A DNA stretch of 47,243 nucleotides from Peptoniphilaceae bacterium (GCA_028723425.1 JAQYEZ010000045.1:1-47243); one strand, 5' to 3'; shown: positions 8,470-18,188, counted from the stretch's first letter. The notes: generated by a model from the sequence alone, not told the origin. Program-made: numbers and translations.

Positions 8470-9838
8470 CATGGCAAAAGAAAAAGTTTCAATGCCTGAA
8501 CAAGATCCTAATGTAAGAAATAAAAACTTTGATGAAGTAGCTACAGGCTACACTTTCCAAATGGCCCAAGAAGAAGCAAGTAGGTGTATTCAATGCAAAA
8601 ACAAACCTTGTATGGATGGCTGCCCAGTTTCAGTTAGGATTCCAGAATTTATCCATCAAATTGTAGAAAATAACTTAGACAAAGCCTACGATATAATCTC
8701 TTCTACCAACAACTTACCTGCAATCTGTGGCAGAGTATGCCCACAAGAAAGCCAATGCGAAGGCGTATGCACCAGAGCTAAAAATGGAGAAGCTGTAGGA
8801 ATTGGAAGATTAGAAAGATTTGTTGCAGACTACCACATGAACAAAGACTACAACAAACCAGTAGAAGTTATTAGCAAAAACAAAAAAGTAGCTGTTATTG
8901 GAGCTGGTCCTTCTGGTTTGACATGTGCTGCAGATCTTGCCAAACTTGGTTATCAAGTAACCATCTTTGAAGCCTTCCACACAGCAGGTGGAGTTTTGAT
9001 GTATGGCATACCAGAATTTAGACTTCCAAAAAAATTAGTCCAAAAAGAATTAAAAAATGTTATAGGTCTTGGAGTAAAATTACAAGCAAACACAGTAATA
9101 GGAAGAACCATAAGCCTTGATGAACTCTTTGAAGAAGGCTTTGAAGCAATCTATGTTTCAACCGGTGCAGGCCTTCCAAGATTTTTAAATATAAAAGGAG
9201 AAAACCTAAACGGCGTATATTCTGCTAATGAATTCTTAACCAGAATGAACCTAATGAAAGCTTACAAATATCCTGAATATGACACACCAGTTGCAGTTGG
9301 CAATAAAGTTTGTGTTGTAGGCGGTGGAAACGTAGCTATGGATGCTGCTAGAAGTGCAAAAAGACTAGGTTGTGATGTAACTATAGTTTACAGAAGAAGC
9401 TTTGATGAAATGCCAGCTAGAGTCGAAGAAAGCCATCACGCTAAAGAAGAAGGAATAAACTTTATGAACCTTCACAATCCAGTAGAAATATTGGGAGAAG
9501 ACGGATGGGTAAAACAAGTAAAACTTGAAAAAATGGAACTGGGTCAACCTGATGAGTCTGGAAGAAGAAAGCCACTTGCTACAGGAGAATATGAGCTAGT
9601 TGACTTTGATTCTGTAATTATAGCTATAGGTCAATCACCAAACCCTCTTATCAAACAAACTAACCAAGATATAGATACCGAATCTTGGGGCGGAATCATC
9701 ATTGATGAAAAAACCATGACAACAAAAAAAAGCGTCTTTGCTGGAGGAGATGCTGTAAGTGGAGCTGCTACAGTAATTCTTGCCATGGGAGCAGGAAAAG
9801 AAGCCGCAAAAAATATAGATCAATTTCTTAGCAAATAA
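8456..9838 (+). CDS. nfnB: NfnB, glutamate-synthase-small-subunit-like flavoprotein
   Basis: 460 residues. The N-terminus carries two [4Fe-4S] motifs: CIQCKNKPCMDGC, then CGRVCPQESQCEGVC. These are followed by an FAD site (VIGAGPSGL, ~145) and an NADPH site (VVGGGNVAMDAARSAKRLG, ~280), ending with a second FAD segment (AGGDAVSGAATVILAMGAGKEAA). This is the GltD-like fold; adjacency to NfnA and absence of a GltB large subunit point to Nfn rather than glutamate synthase. The first ATG (8456) is used because AGGAG lies 9 nt before it; a second ATG at 8471 has no such site. The gene ends at a strong terminator. Confidence 0.9.
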   Translation: MAKYNMAKEKVSMPEQDPNVRNKNFDEVATGYTFQMAQEEASRCIQCKNKPCMDGCPVSVRIPEFIHQIVENNLDKAYDIISSTNNLPAICGRVCPQESQCEGVCTRAKNGEAVGIGRLERFVADYHMNKDYNKPVEVISKNKKVAVIGAGPSGLTCAADLAKLGYQVTIFEAFHTAGGVLMYGIPEFRLPKKLVQKELKNVIGLGVKLQANTVIGRTISLDELFEEGFEAIYVSTGAGLPRFLNIKGENLNGVYSANEFLTRMNLMKAYKYPEYDTPVAVGNKVCVVGGGNVAMDAARSAKRLGCDVTIVYRRSFDEMPARVEESHHAKEEGINFMNLHNPVEILGEDGWVKQVKLEKMELGQPDESGRRKPLATGEYELVDFDSVIIAIGQSPNPLIKQTNQDIDTESWGGIIIDEKTMTTKKSVFAGGDAVSGAATVILAMGAGKEAAKNIDQFLSK

Positions 9839-9847
9839 TAAAAAAAC

Positions 9848-9885
9848 GAAAGACTTGTAAGCTAGAAAAAACTTACAAGTCTTTC
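9848..9885. terminator. Bidirectional terminator between nfnB and the GH1 gene
   Basis: A perfect 14-bp inverted repeat (arms 9848-9861 and 9872-9885) has a 10-nt loop. On the minus strand it is followed by CGTTTTTTT, so it works best for the GH1 operon. On the plus strand the stem itself ends in CTTTC, with weaker T content beyond. Confidence 0.9.
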
Positions 9886-9903
9886 TATAAGGATTTTAAA
9901 ATT

Positions 9904-11271
9904 TTAGAAGCCTTTATTTTCTGCTAATTTTTTAAACCAGTAGCCTGATTTTTTCAATTTCTTTTCTCCAGTCTTTAAATCAAGCTCAACAAGTCCGTAC
10001 CTGTTTTTGTACTCATTTAGCCAAGACCAGCAATCTATAAAGGTCCATACCATATAACCATGACAGTTGGCTCCTTCTTCTATAGCCTTGTGAAGATATG
10101 TTAGGTGTTCTTTGAAAAAATCTATCCTATAATCATCTTCTATCATTCCATTAGCCTTGAATTTTTCTTCATTCTCTACACCGATGCCATTTTCTGTTAC
10201 AAGCCAGTCAATATTGCCGTAGTTGTTTTTTATATCCATAGCTATATCATATAAGCCTTGTGGATATATTTCCCAGCCCCTATATGGATTTATTCTTATA
10301 CCTTCTTTTTTGTAATCATCATAATACTTTTCTGGCCTAAAGATCTTTATGTCATCTTTTTCCTTTTTTTTGACTCTCATAGGTTGATAATAATTTACCC
10401 CAAGTAGGTCAACTGTATTTTCTTCTATGATTTTTAAGTCATCTAATTCATAGTATGGCTCCATCCCATTATCCCTTACAAGGTCAACTAATTCTTGGTT
10501 AAAATGACCTTTAATAGAAGGATCGAGGAAAGACCTATTTTGGAAAAGTTGAGCTATCCTACTAGCTTTTAAGTCTAATTCGTCACAAGATCTTGGATAG
10601 GCCAAGGATAAATTAAGTATGATGCCTATTTTAGATTTAAGTTTACTTTTTCTAAAAATTTCTACTGCCTTAGAGCTTGCAAGTTGTGTATTATAACCAA
10701 CTTGGACATATTTTTTACTGTCAACTAGCATAGGATAATGAAATTGTTTTAGATATCCACATTCTGTGTGAACTACTGGTTCATTAAAGGTAAACCATAT
10801 ATCAACAAATTCTCCAAATTCTTCAAAGCATGTCTTTGCGTAATTAACATAGGCTTTTACAACTTCTCTATTTTCCCAGCCTCCAATTTCTTGAAATTTC
10901 ATTGGCATATCAAAGTGGAAAAGATTAATATAGAGTTTAATGCCTTTAGCCTTGATCCTTTTAAAAACATCAGTATAAAAATCTACTGCTTGTTTATTAA
11001 CTTTTCCTCTTCCTTCTGGTAGTAACCTTGCCCAAGAAATTGATGTCCTAAAGGCTGTTTGTCCAGTTTTATCGAGAAATTCTAAATCTTTTTTGTAATC
11101 ATTAAAAAAATTACTAGTTTTATATGGTCCAAGCTTGTTATAAAAAAGCTCTGGTCGGCTTTGAAATAGATAATCCCAGGTTGTTTCTCCGCTTATCCCA
11201 TTTCTGCTGCCCTCACTTTGAGTAGCAGATGTTGCCGAACCAAAAACAAAATCATCTGGAAATCTTATCAT
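9904..11271 (-). CDS. Family 1 glycoside hydrolase (beta-glycosidase)
   Basis: 455 residues, no signal peptide, cytoplasmic. The start MIRFPDDFVFGSATSATQ, acid/base Glu164 in TFNEP and nucleophile Glu360 in TENG define an active GH1 enzyme. The region that separates phospho- from non-phospho-beta-glycosidases is mixed: Ser416 and Tyr425 match the phosphate-binding Ser and Tyr of LacG-type enzymes, but the Lys position is Asn423, with a Lys one residue earlier. No PTS gene is nearby, so an unphosphorylated disaccharide (for example Man-beta-GlcNAc or a glucoside) is plausible. It is third in the ROK-GH84-GH1 operon; its ATG overlaps the GH84 stop by 4 nt. Confidence 0.88.
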   Translation of the reverse strand: MIRFPDDFVFGSATSATQSEGSRNGISGETTWDYLFQSRPELFYNKLGPYKTSNFFNDYKKDLEFLDKTGQTAFRTSISWARLLPEGRGKVNKQAVDFYTDVFKRIKAKGIKLYINLFHFDMPMKFQEIGGWENREVVKAYVNYAKTCFEEFGEFVDIWFTFNEPVVHTECGYLKQFHYPMLVDSKKYVQVGYNTQLASSKAVEIFRKSKLKSKIGIILNLSLAYPRSCDELDLKASRIAQLFQNRSFLDPSIKGHFNQELVDLVRDNGMEPYYELDDLKIIEENTVDLLGVNYYQPMRVKKKEKDDIKIFRPEKYYDDYKKEGIRINPYRGWEIYPQGLYDIAMDIKNNYGNIDWLVTENGIGVENEEKFKANGMIEDDYRIDFFKEHLTYLHKAIEEGANCHGYMVWTFIDCWSWLNEYKNRYGLVELDLKTGEKKLKKSGYWFKKLAENKGF

Positions 11272-12767
11272 TGGTTGCTCCTTAAATATTCATATATTTC
11301 AATCAATCTGTCTGGATTTTTTACCTTTCTTTCTACAAGTTCATTATCTGTGTATTCTTTATAGATCCAAATCTTTTTTTCCTTGGTCTTTTCAAACTCT
11401 TCATCACTTTCTTTGAATTGATTATTTAAGCAAAGGTCTATGGCTTTTAGTAAGTGAAGCAAATTTTCTACAAATACATGAATTTCTTGGTAGAGTTTAT
11501 CATTAGAATGATAAGTTAAATATGAATTTACTTGCTTAATTTTATAGGATACTTTGTCTTTTAATAAAGAAAAGTCTTTTTTTACAAAGCTCTCATAAAT
11601 TTCTTCATTTTCACTTATCAAAGGGTTCTTATTTTCTTTATAAAGTTGTGAAGAATAGAAAGAATTTGATATCTTATAGAGAGCTGGATTTTTTTCTACA
11701 AGCTCAAAGGCGTTTTTTATGGTATCTTTTACCTTGTAGTTTTTCATATCCCAAAGATAAGCTGCAATCTGGTAAACAGATATTTTACTTAGCTCTTCTT
11801 GATTCATAGGATTGGTAAACAAACTTTTAAAAGTTTTATTTCTAGACTTGTTAAAATACTCAAAAGGCTCCATAAAAATAGAATCTCTCATATAGTCGTT
11901 TACAGGCCAATTTAACCAAATATTAGGTTTTTTGCCTGAAATTTTTTCAAAAAATTCATTAGCCCTATCATCAATTGGAGAAAGTACATCTCTTCCTGTC
12001 CACATTATCTCTATATCTGTATCTCTTAACAAAGCAAAATACTCTCTTGCCTTATCATCTACCCAAGCTTGGTTGTAATATGGAATTACCACCATAAGCT
12101 TATCAAGCTTATTTTTTACCAAAAACTCTTCTACATCCATATAAAGCTTTTTATGATTATTTTTATTTTGGTAGGCTTCATCTCTGTCTATATCATCCAT
12201 AAATAAAGCAAAATGTTTTATACCAATGTCAATTAAGGACTCATACTTTTCTAAAAGAGTTTCTAATTCTTTATCATACTTATTAAAGTCAAACTTATTC
12301 ATACCAGGATGTATGGCCCAAACAAAATCTATATCAAGTTTTCTTGCCAAATCTACAAGTTTTTTTAAATTATTCAAAGAATCAAGGTCATATTTTTCTC
12401 TCCATTTTTTATTGTGATAGGGATCATCTTTTGGAGCGTAAATATATGTATTTAAAAATACCTGATCCATAAATTTTAGCATATCCATTCTTTGCTCATA
12501 AGTCCAAGGTATGGAATAAAAACCCTCTATTACTCCTCTTGTTTTTATATCAGCATAGTCAGTAAGTTCAAATACCTTATTTTTACCAACTTGTTCAAGT
12601 CTTTTTAAGGCATAAAACTTTGATCTTTGGCTTGTATAAAAAATATCTATATAATCGACCTTTGAAGAAATTTTAAAATAATCAAACTTATTAGATTCTA
12701 TCTTTTTATAAGATATTTTCCTGTCTAGTGAGGCTTTTTTTCCTAAAACTTTTATTTCTTTTATCAC
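11268..12767 (-). CDS. Family 84 beta-N-acetylglucosaminidase (O-GlcNAcase type)
   Basis: 499 residues. Residues ~76-330 carry the GH84 catalytic barrel: TRGVIEGFYSIPWTYEQR, NTYIYAPKDDPYH, and the catalytic Asp pair D191-D192 in FMDDID. A short N-terminal beta domain (~1-70) and a helical C-terminal domain follow the usual plan. It is shorter than secreted clostridial NagJ-type enzymes and has no signal peptide or binding modules, so it should act on imported beta-GlcNAc-containing sugars by substrate-assisted hydrolysis. The start is GTG, overlapping the ROK stop as GTGA, with GGAG just upstream. Confidence 0.9.
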   Translation of the reverse strand: MIKEIKVLGKKASLDRKISYKKIESNKFDYFKISSKVDYIDIFYTSQRSKFYALKRLEQVGKNKVFELTDYADIKTRGVIEGFYSIPWTYEQRMDMLKFMDQVFLNTYIYAPKDDPYHNKKWREKYDLDSLNNLKKLVDLARKLDIDFVWAIHPGMNKFDFNKYDKELETLLEKYESLIDIGIKHFALFMDDIDRDEAYQNKNNHKKLYMDVEEFLVKNKLDKLMVVIPYYNQAWVDDKAREYFALLRDTDIEIMWTGRDVLSPIDDRANEFFEKISGKKPNIWLNWPVNDYMRDSIFMEPFEYFNKSRNKTFKSLFTNPMNQEELSKISVYQIAAYLWDMKNYKVKDTIKNAFELVEKNPALYKISNSFYSSQLYKENKNPLISENEEIYESFVKKDFSLLKDKVSYKIKQVNSYLTYHSNDKLYQEIHVFVENLLHLLKAIDLCLNNQFKESDEEFEKTKEKKIWIYKEYTDNELVERKVKNPDRLIEIYEYLRSNQ

Positions 12768-13621
12768 TTTTTTACTCCGTCTATATTGTAAAATGCACCG
12801 TATAAATTGTTGTCATTTTTGTTAGTAGATGCTTTTATTTTAATTTCTGCACCTTTGAAACAAACATTTTTGCTTATCTTTTGTAAGCTAGCTATATATC
12901 TTTGGTCACTGCTAATAGCCCCGCCAATTATAAAATATTCTGGGTCTAAAATGTATTTTATGTTATACATAGCCTTAACAAGCTCTGTATTAGCTTTTTT
13001 TACATAAGTGTAATAAGGATCTTTGCCTTCTAAATAATAATCAAAGATCTTGTATGTGCTTATATCTATATTCTTATCTTTTAGTAGCCTAGCTTTTACA
13101 TTAGGTAGAGTTGCAAGCTTTGACAAATTATCTGAGGTATTAATAGAGTAAGCATAGCCAAATTCTCCAGCCTTATTAGAAATTCCTCTATGAATTTTTC
13201 TATCTATAACTACAGCACCACCCAAACCAGTTCCTACGGCAAAATAGGCAAAATCTCTGATTTTTTTATCAAAAAACAGCTCAGCCAAGGCCCCACAATT
13301 TGCATCATTTTCTATAAAAAAATTATCTCTATCAAGCTTACAATACTTAGACATATCCCCAATAAAATCTCTATCCAAATATCCTAATGCTGTTAAGCCT
13401 GATGATTTTTTATTTATGGTATCTATAATTCCAGGAGATGAAAAAGATATTTTTTCTATAGGATAAGCTTTAGAAAAATAATCGTACCAATGTTCTAGAT
13501 TTGACAAAAATTCCTGATAAGTTTTTTTGGACTGACTTTTTTTCTTAATTAAAATATTTCCTTCTTTATCAAACAAGGCGAGTTTTGTACTAGAACCGCC
13601 TATATCAAAAATCAAATACAC
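12764..13621 (-). CDS. ROK-family sugar kinase
   Basis: 285 residues. The N-terminal phosphate loop FDIGGSSTKLALFD, the catalytic segment IENDANCGALAE and the AVGTGLGGAVV phosphate-2 motif show an ROK kinase. The zinc-binding Cys cluster of typical ROK proteins is absent: the region after AGEFGYAY has no cysteine. It probably phosphorylates the hexose or N-acetylhexosamine freed by the co-transcribed GH84 and GH1. The start is GTG with GGAAGAAG upstream; the start lies only 40 nt from the divergent rpiR-type gene, so the two share control DNA. Confidence 0.85.
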   Translation of the reverse strand: MYLIFDIGGSSTKLALFDKEGNILIKKKSQSKKTYQEFLSNLEHWYDYFSKAYPIEKISFSSPGIIDTINKKSSGLTALGYLDRDFIGDMSKYCKLDRDNFFIENDANCGALAELFFDKKIRDFAYFAVGTGLGGAVVIDRKIHRGISNKAGEFGYAYSINTSDNLSKLATLPNVKARLLKDKNIDISTYKIFDYYLEGKDPYYTYVKKANTELVKAMYNIKYILDPEYFIIGGAISSDQRYIASLQKISKNVCFKGAEIKIKASTNKNDNNLYGAFYNIDGVKK

Positions 13622-13661
13622 TCTTCTTCCTTTCTATGATAAAATTATTTTGAGGTAAACT

Positions 13662-14402
13662 ATGAATAATTTTATTTATGAATATATAAATTTCTTAATC
13701 CAAAGCAAAAATGTTAAACTTTCTGAAATAGATTTGCTGATTTTGGCTGCTATAAAAAACGAAAAAATTGACATTCTTAATTCTACAACCAACGATATCT
13801 CCAAAGCTTTGTTCTTATCCAAATCAGCTATAACAAGGTTTGCTCAAAAACTTGGCTTTAATGGTTTTTCTGACTTTAAATATAAGCTAAAATCAGAAGA
13901 AATCAATACTAGGCATAGTCTAGTTGATTTAAGCTACAAGCAAGTGATTGACAATCTAAACTCTTTACCAGAAGAGATAATAAATTTAATTTATAGGCTA
14001 GATTCTTACAGGAAAGTCTGTGTTTTTGGTATTGGTTCAAGTGGTATAGCTGCAAAAGAATATAACTATAGACTAAATGAAAGTGGGCTAAGCAATGTTC
14101 ATTTTGCAGATGAGCCTTATAATTTGTTTATAGAATCCAATAAGCTAAATGAAAAAGACCTAGTTTTGGCCTTATCAATCTCTGGAGAAAATGACAACTT
14201 AATAGATAATGTAAAGCTCGCCATAGATAAGGGAGCTTGTATTTGGGGGATTTCTGCTAAAAGAAAATCTAAGCTTGAAAAACTATCAGATTATTTCCTA
14301 CAAGTCCCATATCCAACCAAATCTATATCAAAAATAATTCCACTTATCTATCTTCTAGATTTAATTTGCTACTATTTGCAAAATAGCCAAGACATACATT
14401 GA
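13662..14402 (+). CDS. RpiR/MurR-family transcriptional regulator (HTH plus SIS domain)
   Basis: 246 residues. The N-terminal HTH (~1-75) contains STTNDISKALFLSKSAITRFAQKLGFNGFSDFK, typical of RpiR proteins. Residues ~105-240 are a SIS sugar-phosphate-binding domain (VFGIGSSGIAAKEY, LALSISGENDN). It most likely senses a sugar phosphate made by the divergent ROK kinase and controls the ROK-GH84-GH1 operon. The ribosome site GAGGT is at 13652-13656. Its last 42 nt overlap, tail to tail, the 3' end of the GH125 gene. Confidence 0.9.
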   Translation: MNNFIYEYINFLIQSKNVKLSEIDLLILAAIKNEKIDILNSTTNDISKALFLSKSAITRFAQKLGFNGFSDFKYKLKSEEINTRHSLVDLSYKQVIDNLNSLPEEIINLIYRLDSYRKVCVFGIGSSGIAAKEYNYRLNESGLSNVHFADEPYNLFIESNKLNEKDLVLALSISGENDNLIDNVKLAIDKGACIWGISAKRKSKLEKLSDYFLQVPYPTKSISKIIPLIYLLDLICYYLQNSQDIH

Positions 14403-15587
14403 ATTTGCCCAGGAAAAGAACTCTCTGGTAAAATCATTTGGATTATTTACATCAAAGCCTTCATGCATTAGATAGCTACCACCATCAGTTTTTTCTATTA
14501 TGTTTAATAGTTCTTTCTTTTTGTCTATATCATCTGTTATCAAAACTTCAGTTAAGAGGGCTATATGCCATACATGGCCCTCTTTTGTATGACTGCTACC
14601 AAGGCCTTTGGCATAAGTGCCTTGATAGAAATATGGATTTTTTTCAGACAAGACAAAAGCTCTAGTGTTTTTTGCTATCTGATCATCCAAGCCAAAATAT
14701 TTTAAAGACAGTAGATTAGGTAAATTTGCATCATCAATCAAAAGCTTATTTCCTAAACCATCTATTTCATAGGCAAATATTTTTCCAAATTCTTCATCTT
14801 CAAATACCGCCTTTTCATAAACAGCCTTTCTTATAGTTTTTGACAAATTTAAGCTTTTATTTTTTATTCTTTCATCTTCTAAATACTTGCCAAGCTCTTC
14901 AAGCTCTAGAAATAGTAAAATATTTCCTGGTATATTATAGTTATAGTAGCAAGCATCATCTGAAGGTCTAAAAGCTGACCATGTAAGCCCAATTTCTTTG
15001 GTTTCTCTACCAAATCCCTTATTTTCTAATTGGTCATTGGGCCAATTATTTTTTCTAATAAAATAATATGAAGACTTGGAATGGTCTTGTTCTAGGATGA
15101 TTTGATTCAAAAGCTTATCTATCAAATCTAAATTATTATTTAAAATTGATCTATCAGAAGTTTTTTCTATATATTTATTTAATAGAAAGAAAACAAAAGC
15201 TATAGAGTCTATTTCATATTTTCTTTCCCAGACCCAATCACTTAAGCAATTGTCAGAATCAGACCAGTGCCTACCATTAGCTTCTTGATTAAAGGAATTG
15301 GCATAAGAATCAATCCTTAAATAAAAAAATTGTCTTTCTAGTGTCTTTTTTAATATATAATTAGCCTCTTTATGATCTACATAAATTAATGGTAGAACTT
15401 GAAGTGAAGAATCTCTAAGCCACATGGCTTCTATGTCTCCAGTAATTATATATAATCCATTTTCATCTTCTTTTATTGTTTTTGTAAAGGTATTATAAAG
15501 AATCTTTTCAAAAATCTTTTTTTGCTTATCTGTCAAGTCACTAGCATATACTTTTTTAACTAAATCTTCTAAAAATTCAAATTTCAT
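14361..15587 (-). CDS. Family 125 exo-alpha-1,6-mannosidase
   Basis: 408 residues, no signal peptide. GH125 hallmarks are TGDIEAMWLRDSS near residue 50, RPSDDACYYNYNIPGN mid-protein and a late MHEGFDVNNP...FTREFFSWANSMY, holding the expected acidic catalytic residues. The family releases non-reducing alpha-1,6-mannose without a metal. In Streptococcus pneumoniae a GH125 gene sits beside a GH38 gene in an N-glycan locus, as here. The ATG overlaps the GH38 stop (ATGA). The gene ends inside the 3' end of the convergent rpiR-type gene. Confidence 0.92.
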   Translation of the reverse strand: MKFEFLEDLVKKVYASDLTDKQKKIFEKILYNTFTKTIKEDENGLYIITGDIEAMWLRDSSLQVLPLIYVDHKEANYILKKTLERQFFYLRIDSYANSFNQEANGRHWSDSDNCLSDWVWERKYEIDSIAFVFFLLNKYIEKTSDRSILNNNLDLIDKLLNQIILEQDHSKSSYYFIRKNNWPNDQLENKGFGRETKEIGLTWSAFRPSDDACYYNYNIPGNILLFLELEELGKYLEDERIKNKSLNLSKTIRKAVYEKAVFEDEEFGKIFAYEIDGLGNKLLIDDANLPNLLSLKYFGLDDQIAKNTRAFVLSEKNPYFYQGTYAKGLGSSHTKEGHVWHIALLTEVLITDDIDKKKELLNIIEKTDGGSYLMHEGFDVNNPNDFTREFFSWANSMYVLAILQIVAN

Positions 15588-18160
15588 AATTTAACCGTTC
15601 TTATTTCATAATTGCTAAGTTTTTCATCTTTTACAGGACCTATTTCCTTACTCTCTATAGCAGCAAGTTCTATACCTTTGTTTAAACTATCAAGTTTAAA
15701 ATCACTTGGATTATAGAATCTAAAGATCATATGACCTTGTTTATTTCTATGAATTTCATCCAAAAAAGCACCTGTTTTTATAAAAACATCATCAGTTTTT
15801 ATCTGGCCAACATTTTTACTTATTTGTTTAGCATAAAAAATATTTCTTTGACTAAGGGCCTTTTTGTATGATTTTTCACGATCATTTATGAAATTAAACC
15901 ATAGGTCAAAAGTCATATCCTTTATCATTTGTGAATCTTTAGTTTCAAAATAACCCCAATCTCCCATTTCTCTAACAGACCTAAATAGCGTTATGGCAAT
16001 TTTATCATCTTCAAGGCTTTCATATTCACCTAGTCCCAAAGTTGCTATGGTAAATGTTGATTTATCCAAATCATCACTTATACTTACATATCTATTTAAC
16101 CTATTTGAAAAGTCAGGATTTTTCCAAGTCCTAGGCCTATATCTATCTCTTTTTGCTGCTTCAAAGAAACTTTCTGCATAGACTTTGTCTGTTTTTATTT
16201 CATTAGCAAAGATTAGTCTCATTCTGTGGTCTTTGGCAGTATTTTTAACTTTTACTTTTAGATGGATATCTTCATCCTCTCCTATGGTGAAAATTTTTTC
16301 TATAGAAATCTTTGTCTTTTCCTCACTTCTACTAGCTTTCCTATCAAAAAGAGGAATTATTTGTTTTTGTAAGTCTATAAGATCTCCATTTGCCTCTTTG
16401 GGAATTTCAATTTCTTCAAACAGACTAATTACATAATCTTGATCTATTTTTTCTATCTTTGAATCCAAAAGCTTGGTAGAATAAATCCTATCTTCACTTC
16501 CCATAAAGATATACTCAGTTCCATAATCAAGCCCATCTTCTACTAAGCCAAAATTCTTATATGTCTTATCTTGATTCTTGTTGTAGATGTCAATACTAGC
16601 ATTATCGTTAATTTTAATTTTAGCCCAGGCATTCTCAATATAGTTTCCTTCTATTATTTCTTTAGTATAGAGAAGACCTTTGTTTAGCTTTAACGTTTTT
16701 CTTTCAAAACCCTTTAGCCTTAACTTAAATCTGTAGATAACTTTTCTAGAAAAATAAGGCTTTCTAAAAGCATCATCTGGTATATCGTAAGAAAACTCTA
16801 CGCCCTTATCTATTATTTCTGTATTTATATCTTCTACATGATAATTAATATCTATATTTTCAAGTCTTTCTATGAGCTTTTTGTTATTAAAATCATTAAA
16901 ATATGTTTTGCCAAACTCCATCTCAAGATCAACATAGTTTGTAGAATCATAAGCACTTGGATTAAAGACAGTAAAGTAGCCTTGTCCATCGATATCAAAA
17001 TCAGCCTTATTTTTGTAGTAATCTAGAACTTTTTTAATCTCAAAATCAACCATTTCTATAACTTCTTTTAACCTATTTACTATTCCCCTGTTTATTGAAT
17101 CTATTCCACATGCGCATATTGAATCATGAGGATGAGTTGTCAACAAATGTTTGTAAATATATCTAAACTCTTCATGAGGATAGGCTTTTTTTTCATAAAT
17201 CATACTTGCAAGGCTAGTGAGATTATCGAGATTTCTTTCTGCTATTTTATTTAAAATTTTTATATCTACCCTATTTGATGCAGTATTTATTAGAGTAGTT
17301 CTCCCATCTGTCATCTGGCTAGTAAGCTCACCTTTTATCACTTGAAGTTTATCTTTATCAACAGCTTCTAAAATATCCTTTGAATATTGATTAAGACTAG
17401 AATGAATAAATTCATAGTTGTCATACATAGAATTTAGCTTATCTATAATTTCAGGTATGTTTTTTTGAACAGGTTGGTGGTCACATCCATTCATAAGCAG
17501 AAGATGGTCAGTTGAAGCAAAAATATTTGCATCTTCTAATCTTTTGTCCATATAGCTTTTTAGTTTATCATCATCCAAAGGAATTTCATTACCGTTGGAA
17601 TACCAATTAGAAAATATTACAGAAACAAGTTTTGAACCATCTGGTGCTTGCCATAAAATTTCTGAATTTTTTGAGGAATAATTATCTGAAACTTCATTAT
17701 TAAAGCCAGTCGTATTTACTCCCCTGCCAAAATATATTATGTCTATTCCTGATTTTTTCATAAATTGTGGCATTTGTCCTGCATTGCCAAAGGAATCGGG
17801 AAAGTAGCCTATCATTGAAGCTTTTCCAAATTTCTCACTTTCTTCTATTCCAATTATCAAATTATTGACTTGTGAAGAATTTCCAGTTAAAAATTCATCT
17901 TGAAGTACATACCAAGGTCCAATCAATAATTTTTCTCTTTTAACCAAGTCTTTGAGTATTTTTTCATCATCCTTGTTTATTTCTAGATAATCTTCTACAG
18001 CAATAAAGTGACCATCTAGCCAAAAATGTTTGAAATTTTCATTTTTACTTTCTTCTATAACATCTTTGATCAACTTATTTAACCTTAACTTGTGAACGTA
18101 CAAGGGCTCATACCATTCTCTATCCCAGTGGGTATGAGTTACTATATGAACTTTTTTCAT
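15584..18160 (-). CDS. Family 38 alpha-mannosidase (MngB-like)
   Basis: 858 residues. The N-terminal catalytic domain begins MKKVHIVTHTHWDREW, whose His and Asp bind zinc, with the Asp nucleophile D122 in GYFPDSFGNAGQMPQ and a further His in THPHDS. Beta-sandwich domains fill residues ~500-858. There is no signal peptide: a cytoplasmic exo-alpha-mannosidase. The start is placed at 18160, because the in-frame ATG at 18166 touches the ribosome site GAGGAG (18167-18172) with no spacing. Together with GH125 it could strip alpha-mannose from imported high-mannose or core N-glycan fragments. Confidence 0.93.
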   Translation of the reverse strand: MKKVHIVTHTHWDREWYEPLYVHKLRLNKLIKDVIEESKNENFKHFWLDGHFIAVEDYLEINKDDEKILKDLVKREKLLIGPWYVLQDEFLTGNSSQVNNLIIGIEESEKFGKASMIGYFPDSFGNAGQMPQFMKKSGIDIIYFGRGVNTTGFNNEVSDNYSSKNSEILWQAPDGSKLVSVIFSNWYSNGNEIPLDDDKLKSYMDKRLEDANIFASTDHLLLMNGCDHQPVQKNIPEIIDKLNSMYDNYEFIHSSLNQYSKDILEAVDKDKLQVIKGELTSQMTDGRTTLINTASNRVDIKILNKIAERNLDNLTSLASMIYEKKAYPHEEFRYIYKHLLTTHPHDSICACGIDSINRGIVNRLKEVIEMVDFEIKKVLDYYKNKADFDIDGQGYFTVFNPSAYDSTNYVDLEMEFGKTYFNDFNNKKLIERLENIDINYHVEDINTEIIDKGVEFSYDIPDDAFRKPYFSRKVIYRFKLRLKGFERKTLKLNKGLLYTKEIIEGNYIENAWAKIKINDNASIDIYNKNQDKTYKNFGLVEDGLDYGTEYIFMGSEDRIYSTKLLDSKIEKIDQDYVISLFEEIEIPKEANGDLIDLQKQIIPLFDRKASRSEEKTKISIEKIFTIGEDEDIHLKVKVKNTAKDHRMRLIFANEIKTDKVYAESFFEAAKRDRYRPRTWKNPDFSNRLNRYVSISDDLDKSTFTIATLGLGEYESLEDDKIAITLFRSVREMGDWGYFETKDSQMIKDMTFDLWFNFINDREKSYKKALSQRNIFYAKQISKNVGQIKTDDVFIKTGAFLDEIHRNKQGHMIFRFYNPSDFKLDSLNKGIELAAIESKEIGPVKDEKLSNYEIRTVKL

Positions 18161-18188
18161 TATCATCTCCTCTTAAAATGTTAAAATA

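Noticed and set aside
18161-18166. ATG at 18166 as start of GH38
   Set aside because: Touches the ribosome site with no spacing; 18160 is correctly placed.
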